DNA from: Notospermus geniculatus
Lineage: Eukaryota > Nemertea > Pilidiophora > Heteronemertea > Lineidae
Assembly: GCA_002633025.1 (NCBI GenBank)
Contig: NMRB01000251.1
Coordinates: 145,555-209,554, forward strand
DNA: 64,000 nucleotides
Direction of reading: 5' to 3'
The position numbers and the translations under genes are program-made. The notes beneath the pieces were generated by a model that was not told where the DNA came from, made no database searches, and was given only the letters and a program-made list of their open reading frames with translations. Within the stretch, counting starts at the first letter, position 1. Every line of letters begins with the position of its first letter. Below are positions 48,694 to 56,600 of this stretch, in pieces.

Positions 48694-50255
48694 AGTGTGG
48701 TCAATTTGTAAAAGCGTAGTTGTTATCTAATGTTTTGTCCGACCTTTGCTGGTAAAAATAGAAATACTTGTGACCTTCCACAGCAAAGCAGCCGCATGTC
48801 GCTCAGAAGTTGAGCCTAAACGAACTAAGTTGACACCAGGAGAGAATGGAAGAAATAGATCGTTTCAGATTTCATAATAGACAGACAATATTGAAACTGA
48901 CAAACATTTTGGACTCAACCTGCCAAGCTAAGAGCGACATGTGCCTGGTTTTGCTGTGGAAGGTCATTTATTATTATGAGAATTATACTCCTCTTTGAAT
49001 AAAACTGGATGGGGGAATGTTGCCTGTAGAGCACGCTGTCGATTAATGCTGTCGATTAAACTCTACCGGGAGCATTTCTGTAACGAAACTTCCCCTGTTG
49101 TTACACTGTTGGTTTTAGTCACGACTGGCCACGCCCACGGGACGCCAATATGGCGGTATGTCAGTCGCTACACTCTGGACATCAAAGCCAGGTTTCGTGC
49201 ACGAGCCATACCGTATCTCCCATTTCACAGGCGAGTGACCATCACTTAAACGTTGTTTACTCGTGGGGTGGCAAAACCCAACTACCATCCATCTTCGTGA
49301 TGGTTCTCGTTACATTATTCATTTACCAACAACAAAACATGGAGGTTTTGTAGTGTTGAATGAATCTGCATGTCTGATCATCTAGCCAAGCATCTGTGAT
49401 GTTGGCTTCTGTAAGAGAAGCATGGATGACGGTGTGTATTTTAACTGGATCCACGGCACCAAACAACACGTCTGTATCACTTCACCAAAACACGAATTTG
49501 TATTTTGGATAACTCTCTGCGAACTTCGGTATATTGCTGAACCTACGATCATCCCTTTCAAGGGCCAACCTCAATGACATCGTTCTGCATCACATCTGAA
49601 TATACTGTCAGATGCTGACATTTCAAATGATCTCGTGTCTTGAGTCATAGGATAAGTCCACTTCCGGGCCACGCTTATGCCAAAGGGTTTTTTATTCTAT
49701 CCTGTGGGTAGGGGCAACCCCCAGCCTCTCCTTGCCCCAGCTACCAGCTCTGGATCATTCGTTATGGCATATTGATTAGTTGAGAATTTTTCGTACTTGT
49801 CTCATTTATAACGCCAGCGATCAAAGCTGTATCCACCCAATCAACAGAAAAATTTTTATACATGAAAGAACATTCTTCCGAATGCTCAGATGAACAAACT
49901 TTCCTCGAATAATTATACTCCATACGGCTAGCCATTCGGAAAAAATACCTTTCACTAAAGACGTCGTCTGCTCATGCATGGTCCGCAGAAGAGACGACAC
50001 CGACTATGAGAAAAAAATGGACTGAGAACAAATGTTTGCTGCGGGTATGTGGTATTGTATTGCTAAAACACTAATCAAAAGGAGCCAGACAAAAGTAGCC
50101 GGAGGTCGAACAAGATCATGTGTCATTGTTTCTCTGTCGGAAGTAAGAGCTTGTTTTGCTTGGATTACGGTCCTCTAGCGAGATTCTACTACACCGGTTA
50201 TTCCTCGACAACGTTCAGCGATAATTCATCTACTGTTCGAGTAGGCTTTAACAAT
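48694..50255. other. non-coding, nothing recognised
   Basis: CCAATATGGCG/GTATGT at about 49147 looks like a start next to a splice donor, but nothing supports a gene. Confidence 0.35.
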
Positions 50256-50258
50256 ACG

Positions 50259-50382
50259 GAGTTTTCGCAAAGCCCCCGAAACGCCAACGCGAACGCCAAC
50301 CTCATTGTCCGATGCCACGAAGAGAGCACAGAACAAAAGGATAGACGTTCGCGTTGACGTTTCGGGGGTTTTGCGAAAACTC
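50259..50382. mobile_element. hairpin MITE with GAGTTTTCGCAAA ends
   Basis: GAGTTTTCGCAAAGCCCCCG at the left and CGGGGGTTTTGCGAAAACTC at the right are inverted with one indel. The pairing continues through AAACG(C/T)CAACGCGAACG, giving about 37-bp arms. Confidence 0.8.
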
Positions 50383-50403
50383 TATATTGGAAGAAATCCT
50401 CGC

Positions 50404-50559
50404 TAATGGCGGCACCACACCATCAAATTTTTCATCCAATTTCGTGAATATGCTCAATAAAGGCCTACATGAGGGTTTCTACACTGAAGCCCCAATAGCC
50501 CGTAATCTGAATTTCCGAAAAATTGGATGAAAAATTTGGTCGTGTGTAGCGGCCATTAA
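50404..50559. mobile_element. hairpin MITE with TAATGGCGGC ends
   Basis: TAATGGCGGCACCACACC and CAAATTTTTCATCCAATTT at the left are inverted against AAATTGGATGAAAAATTTGG and CGTGTGTAGCGGCCATTA at the right, about 39-bp arms. It lies 21 bp after the previous MITE. Confidence 0.8.
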
Positions 50560-50639
50560 TGTTGTCGCAGGCTAAACCGGGCCATTGTGAAAACTCACTA
50601 TTCTAACAGCTACTGCCGCTGCGGAGTGGAGACTGCATA

Positions 50640-50826
50640 GGCGCGGATCCAGAGGGGGCGCGCCGGGCGCTCGCCTCCCCTTTTAGCCACGAAATCTGTA
50701 AAATCGACCGTGAAATTCTGCAGTTTGGTGCAAATTTCAATGTTCCTACCACAGGGCGCCCCCGACTCCCTGACGCAATGAGTAGTGGAAATCACCCAAA
50801 GATTCTGTTAACTGACACAGGAGCGG
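50640..50826. mobile_element. GGCGCGGATCC-type MITE, diverged
   Basis: AGGCGCGGATCCAGAGGGGG at the left resembles the start of 35824-35937. AGGAGCGGATCG near 50820 is in the same orientation rather than inverted, so the right boundary is uncertain. GCGCCCCC near 50756 pairs with GGGGGCGC near 50653. Confidence 0.45.
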
Positions 50827-50829
50827 ATC

Positions 50830-52498
50830 GTATTAGGCCATCATCATAAAGTTTCTCTTGGTTAAAAAGTTCTCTGGGTCTAACGAGGTCCGATGAAATA
50901 CTGTCACCAACCTCCCGTTTTTCTGTCCAGTGCCGCTCATAAACCATTCGCGGAAAAATAAGCTGTAAAGTAGCATGCTGAACGAAAATTGACCGTCCTC
51001 TTACATTCGGTACACGGTCAAATCTTTCTTCAAAGTTTCTGAGTTCTCCCGGCCTACGCTCAATACATGCCTACATGTGACCTGTGCACTTGAAGCCCAC
51101 ATGCCTTGTATCTGAATTTTAAAAAAAAACATATCCACTTGACCGCTTACGTCATGCGTCTTTGGAAAAAGGGCCTTGGGAAGTGCGATGACCCTTATGC
51201 TCATTGACAGCTGGTTGAATAGGGTGTGGTGGTCTAAAGCGCAGCACAATGAACTTTCGGATGGCCAGAAAGCAAGTGGGCGCACGTATAACCCGTTGTA
51301 GAGGCCATCTCATACGTGTTGATCATGGCCAGGTAATATCTGTACATGTGCCTCTTGATGTTGTAAGGAGGAACGCCCTGCAAGGCTGTTCCACGGCACT
51401 GTTGTGTTGTAGCGTTGTAAGCGAGACTGATTTCTTTGAAATGAAGGAAAAAGAAGTCAGAAAAAAATGACATCTTATATATGACCTGTTGGATGGGAAA
51501 CGAGCTAAAGATCCCCTGGCGTTAGGTGTAGGCCCTGTCAGAAACTAAAAACAACTGGATATGATAAATTTTTCGGCCTACACGTTTAGGCCAACTTGAT
51601 AGCTGTACTCATTGATAATCGGTGTTGGATCAAACCAGAGGGTGAAACAGGGAAAGTGGGGGATATCTGACGTCTGACCATTTGAGAACCCTAGTACCGT
51701 ACCCAGAATATATGGGCCTAGTTTTATATGCAAGGGAGTCGCTCACGTCAAAGGCCAAGAAAAAAACACATAGAGAATGCATAATACGGCCTACGTACAT
51801 GTATATTTTAGCCTACCGGTACATTGGATGGGCAAAACGACAGTACGGAATATCTCGGAGTGCGCAAGTCTGCTCAGTTCAATAAATGAGTTGAGGAGTG
51901 GTCGGGTTTTCAAAACTTTAGAACAGTAAATTGAAATCGATTTATGCAAATTTCACCTACCTGAGGGAAAAATGAGTATAGACAGAATCATAAGGAAGTA
52001 GACAGCCATGTTTGTCCCGTTCGAAACTTTGAATCCCGTAAGAATGTCCAATGAATAGGCCCTAGTCGGTTTATCCTGTGCTGACGTCTCCGAATGGAGA
52101 AAGAGGGGCTTATCCGATGATATTAGGGAGACGATAGGTTTTTAGTACACGAAAGAGAGTTTATCCCGAGAGAAAAACGTCGTGGTTGACCCGCACCATG
52201 TTACGCGCGCACGTGGTGTGTCCAAGCGACACTCAACAACCAGTTGTTAATAATTCAGAACGTTTGCTGTACGTTATTACCGATTGATCGGTGACCAGTC
52301 GAATTCATTGAAACTTTCTGATTCAATGGCATAACACCAGAGGGAGCCCCATTCGACGCTGATCTACCCTCATGCACCCCTCCGTCGGTGGAGGAGAGAA
52401 TAATCGATCGATGAAGTTTCCGCTACAGCCACCAGATGGAGTGCGAGCTTCGTCCTATCATTGCCTCTGTGGTTATCCGAAACATATACATGTACAAT
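50830..52498. other. non-coding, nothing recognised
   Basis: No supported gene or repeat. Confidence 0.4.
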
Positions 52499-52499
52499 C

Positions 52500-52743
52500 T
52501 TAAAGGGACCACATATATAGGCAGCTAGCGATTAGGCTCATATCACTCCAGATGGCGCTAGCAACTGAGAACCGACGAAATATTTTATAATTTTCTGTAC
52601 TCAAAATGAGTGAGGAAATAAATCATTATCTATCGACGGATTTGGGCTCAAATCTTGATGTTTAGTGTATTTTACTTGCAATACATGTCAGAGTTAGATT
52701 CTCATGCCAGCCGATCGGTGTAATGCCTTTTAGGTCCCTTTAA
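52500..52743. mobile_element. TTAA-flanked MITE with AGGGACC ends
   Basis: TTAA then AGGGACCACAT at the left, and AGGTCCCT then TTAA at the right. The inverted termini are short (about seven perfect bases, then weak). The TTAA duplication and AGGGA terminus place it with the element at 31153-31537. Confidence 0.6.
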
Positions 52744-53290
52744 AAAGGTGTTTGGGAGTGTTCACTGTGATTAGGCCCACTGCCATCCAACCCTGCCTGG
52801 GATCCGGCCTCCTGGGAAACTGAGCTCGACTACCGTATTCTTGACAACCACGGGGAAGAAAAGTCGTGTACAGTGGGGGAGTGAGGATATTTCGCCAGTC
52901 ATTTTTTCGCCAGTCACCAGTCATTTTTGTCCAGTCATTCTAGAAATTATACGGTAGCCCATTAGGCACATACATTTCAATTTTGATGGTGGAGGTCAAA
53001 TCACTTTCCAGGCACGCTTGTCCCGTCCCGCTTGCTATTTTTTGGGCGATCCGGGCTTGGACAGGTGTAATGTGTGAGAATGCCCCCCGTATGACAATGC
53101 CCGCTTTATTGTTCGGCGGACACTCAAATACAGAAAGACATGTTTATCAGTGCCTCCCTCATTGTCACGTTGCCGCTTATTCCGTCAATCTTTTGTTTGG
53201 GGGCATTGGCAAACGGGGGGCAGTGAAAAACATTACAGTACACCTGTCCCGAGATCGGTTATTTTTCCTCAGTGTAAACGGGCTATTGAC
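52744..53290. other. upstream flank of the acetyltransferase genes; nothing recognised
   Basis: The 150-codon frame at 52983-53435 runs into the MITE that follows and has no recognisable domain, so it is not called. Confidence 0.4.
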
Positions 53291-53295
53291 ATTCT

Positions 53296-53460
53296 TGAAT
53301 AGGAGCCGTCAGCCGGGCTTATTGCCAAAAGATGGCAGCAAAGCTCTAGCGGACCAACACCACGTGATTGGCGCTCGATCAAGAATGAATGGGTCCGCTA
53401 TATGCATTGAATTGGGCCGTAGTGACACCTATTAGTCAACTCACTGACAGCTCCTATTGA
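53296..53460 (+). mobile_element. MITE with GAATAGGAGC ends and TAGCGGACC palindrome
   Basis: GAATAGGAGCCGTCAGC at the left and CTGACAGCTCCTATTGAA at the right are inverted, as are the inner CTAGCGGACCAA and TGGGTCCGCTA. It matches 8655-8806 in the opposite orientation. It ends about 190 bp upstream of the first acetyltransferase start codon and could contribute to its promoter region. Confidence 0.8.
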
Positions 53461-53650
53461 ATTACATGTATTCAAATGCATTGTTATATTGAATGATTCT
53501 AAAATTAGAACGAAAAATAAATATCGGAAAATAACTGTCTATAGTTAACTGTACTTGTACACAGGCGGTATGCAGCTGTCATGGCTGTGAGTGTAGTACG
53601 ATCTGGTTTTATTGACTGACAAGCAGATCTTTTTGAGGAACTAGTTCGAA

Positions 53651-53681
53651 ATGACGACGGAAAGGACGAAAGGCTCAAACG
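53651..53681 (+). CDS. acetyltransferase copy 1, exon 1
   Basis: It encodes MTTERTKGSN plus one base and ends at donor G/GTAAGC. About 35 bp of leader just upstream, including TTTTTGAGGAACTAGTTCGAA, is shared with copy 2 (60243). Confidence 0.7.
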
Positions 53682-56600
53682 GTAAGCATAAGGGGTGAAG
53701 AGACAAAAAAGATGTAAGCCTAGCCTTGATTTTTGGGCGGGCCAAGCCACTGCTTTGATTGCCAATACGAGGGCAGTAATAGCCTGATTCGCCAAATCAT
53801 CAATCGGGCAATGCCGTACCGGTGTACAGTGGAACCCCCTAAATCGACCACCCATGGGACTGGAGCCAAGTGCTTCATTTAGGGGTGGTCGCTTTAGTCA
53901 GGTTGAGATCCGCGGTACATATCACCAGATTGACCATAAGTAGGCCTAAACTGTAGATTCATTTCGATGCTTATACCATTTGCCTCTTCATTAATGAACG
54001 GACTAAATTTGAGATTTAGGTCGACACAAACATTTTCACTTTAGCAACTAAGGTGACCACTAATTAGCCGATACACAGACAATTAGCAACATTTCCTTTG
54101 AAATCGAAATTGCCCAGTTTAACGAAAAATGCCAAAGGACTTTGATTATAATGATTAAAAGTTGAATTATGGCCAGGGATCATCCAAATTGCTGTGTTTG
54201 GCTAAACATAGTCACCAGCCGGCTTGGCTAATGGTGTTGTGGCCATGAATATCATTCTGAGACAGATCCCCATCCACCTCGTATTCGTCTTGTCTTAATA
54301 TTTGCCTGTCAAACATGCACCTGTTCACTGTATTTCCGCCGATGTGTATTCATACAAGGCGCAATAAACTTATTTGAATTGAATTCTGACCATCTCCATA
54401 TTCTGACTGAGGTAATCCACATGTACATGAACATGTATTTCAAAAGAGCCCATGTTCGATCTCCTTCTGTGGTCATGGTCGATTTAGAGGCGTTGAAATG
54501 AAGCTTGGGACCCACCATTTGGGTGGTCGCGGTCGGGGTAGAGGGGTGGTCGATTCAGTTAATGAAAAATGTGAAGGATTTCATTTCGACCGACAAAAAT
54601 CGGCCGATTTAGGGGGGTGGTCAATTAAGAGGGCTGGTCGAACTGAGGGGTTCCACTGTAATAGAATCTGATGTCCCCCGATGTTTCCCAACAATACATT
54701 TACGGATTAAGCGGCACCATTGAATAGAACTCTAGAGAGACCAAGCTATACTTAATCCTGTGACAAACAATGCAGGGGGACATCAGAAAGACGGGGGCAT
54801 TAGATTCTATCACACCTGACTTTACCTCGCAGATTGCTCGCACCTTTCAACCATTCTCAATTTCAGCGGCATGGAGAAAACGCGGAATTCCACGGAATTC
54901 CGCTAGACATAATTTGGTGGTCTGCAGTTTATACAGTACTATTAACTGGTGTGAAACTTGTCACGTGGATCATCTCCTCCCGTCCCCTCCCCTTATCTCT
55001 TATCATATTGGCATTAGCCTAAATACGAGGTAGCAAGGTGGTTGGGCTACAGAAACAATCTCGCTGTGGCCTCATTCCAACTGCTTTCCTTGACCTTGTA
55101 ATTTCATTATTATCATACCCTACATGTGTTAAGGCCAGTGTATAGTTTATTCCATTGATAAAAGTTTTGGATTCTTGGCGGATTTCCGTGGAATTCCGCG
55201 TTTTCTCCATGCCGCAATTTCAGACATGGTGGAGAGACTTGTCATCCGCGTCGTGACCAAAACAAGCGAGTTGGAGGAATTAGCCCGAATCGCCAACGAA
55301 GAGGAATGGAATGAAGCGATTGCTGACCATGAAATCTATCTTAAGTGCGACCCTGAAGGTATTTTTGTGGCATTATTGGATGACGAACCTGTAGGTAGGT
55401 ATAAAAATAGTGCCAATGGCACTGTGCCCGCTTGGCTTGAAGCACAGTGGTGGGAATCATCAGCAACCCCATAAAAGCCATTTTGGTACAAACATGCCAA
55501 ATTGCCATATACATGTACCCCTCGCTTGCTTCGTCTTCCATATCCTGACACGTCCTACACGAATGTAGGTAAAAAAGGTAGGGTAAAAAATGTATGGGTA
55601 AAAATGGTACTAGGTAATAAAGGTACTAGGTAAAAAATGTACTAGGTAATAAAGGTACTAGGTAAAAAAAGGTACAGGTAAAAAGGTACTAGGTAATAAA
55701 GGTACTAGGTAATAAAAGTACTAGGTAATGAAATGGTCCATGGACCATGTGCTCACCGGGTTGGACATAACAGTCTAATGACAGAGGGATGAGCAATCTG
55801 GGTCAAGTCATTCCTGAGTAGGACTTCGATGATTTGGGGGGGGGCACCTGGCGGCCACATTGGATGTCCGATCGGGCCGGAACTTCACATGCACATAAAG
55901 GTCATCTGCAGGGGGCCACATAACATATTGGAGCACTTTGGGTAAAGTCGTTCCTGAGTTATAGCACTTTGATGATTTTTGGGTTACACCACCTGGTGGC
56001 CATGTTGGAAGTCAAATCAGGCCGAAATTCGACATGCATGTAAAGGTCATCTAGAGGGAGGTAAACATCAAATTTGAGCGTTCTACGTCAAGTCGTTCCT
56101 GAGTAATAGCAGTTACTTGATTTTCAGGTTACGCCACCTGGCGGCCATATTGGATGTCCGATCGGGCCGAAACTTGGTATTTTTAAAGGTACCCCTCCAA
56201 TGCATGTTTATACAAGATATGAAGTCGCTTGGTGAAATAATGACAAACTGTGGCAGGTTCGTCACTTTTGTCGAACTTTGACCTCTGTGACCTTCAAAAG
56301 TAGGTCAAATCAGAAACCCGTTACATAAGTTATGTATCCTTATTAGATACACCTGTGATAATCGGCCTTTATTCACTGTCACACAATATGGCGGCACTCC
56401 CCATGGCCAATCTTGCCTACCTTCCCCCTTTCACCACCTCTCCCGGTATACTCGCCATTTCACTGAGCCATTGCCGGCTTTTGCCATACTCGGCTTTTTG
56501 CCACACTCGGCTTTTGCCATACTCGGCTTTTTTGCCATACTCGGCTTTTGCCACACTCGGTTTTTGCCATACTCGGCTTTTTTGCCATACTCGGCTTTTT

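Larger units (their letters stand above)
53682..55223 (+). other. acetyltransferase copy 1, intron 1 (1542 bp)
   Basis: It is phase 1. The orthologous intron of copy 2 is 427 bp. The first 140 bp match copy 2 closely (AAGGGGTGAAG, GATGTAAG, GCCAAATCATCAAT). The excess is three insertions described separately: a CCGGTG MITE (shared with copy 2), a CAGTGG element inside it, and a Mutator-like element at the 3' splice site. Confidence 0.75.

Noticed and set aside
52983-53435. 150-codon frame upstream of the acetyltransferases
   Set aside because: It has no known domain and runs into a MITE (53296-53460), whose sequence supplies its C-terminus.
54771-54800. Upstream coding extension of exon 2 (GDIRKT resembling DVRKT of copy 2)
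   Set aside because: In copy 1 these bases are inside the right end of a MITE, so the resemblance is chance.
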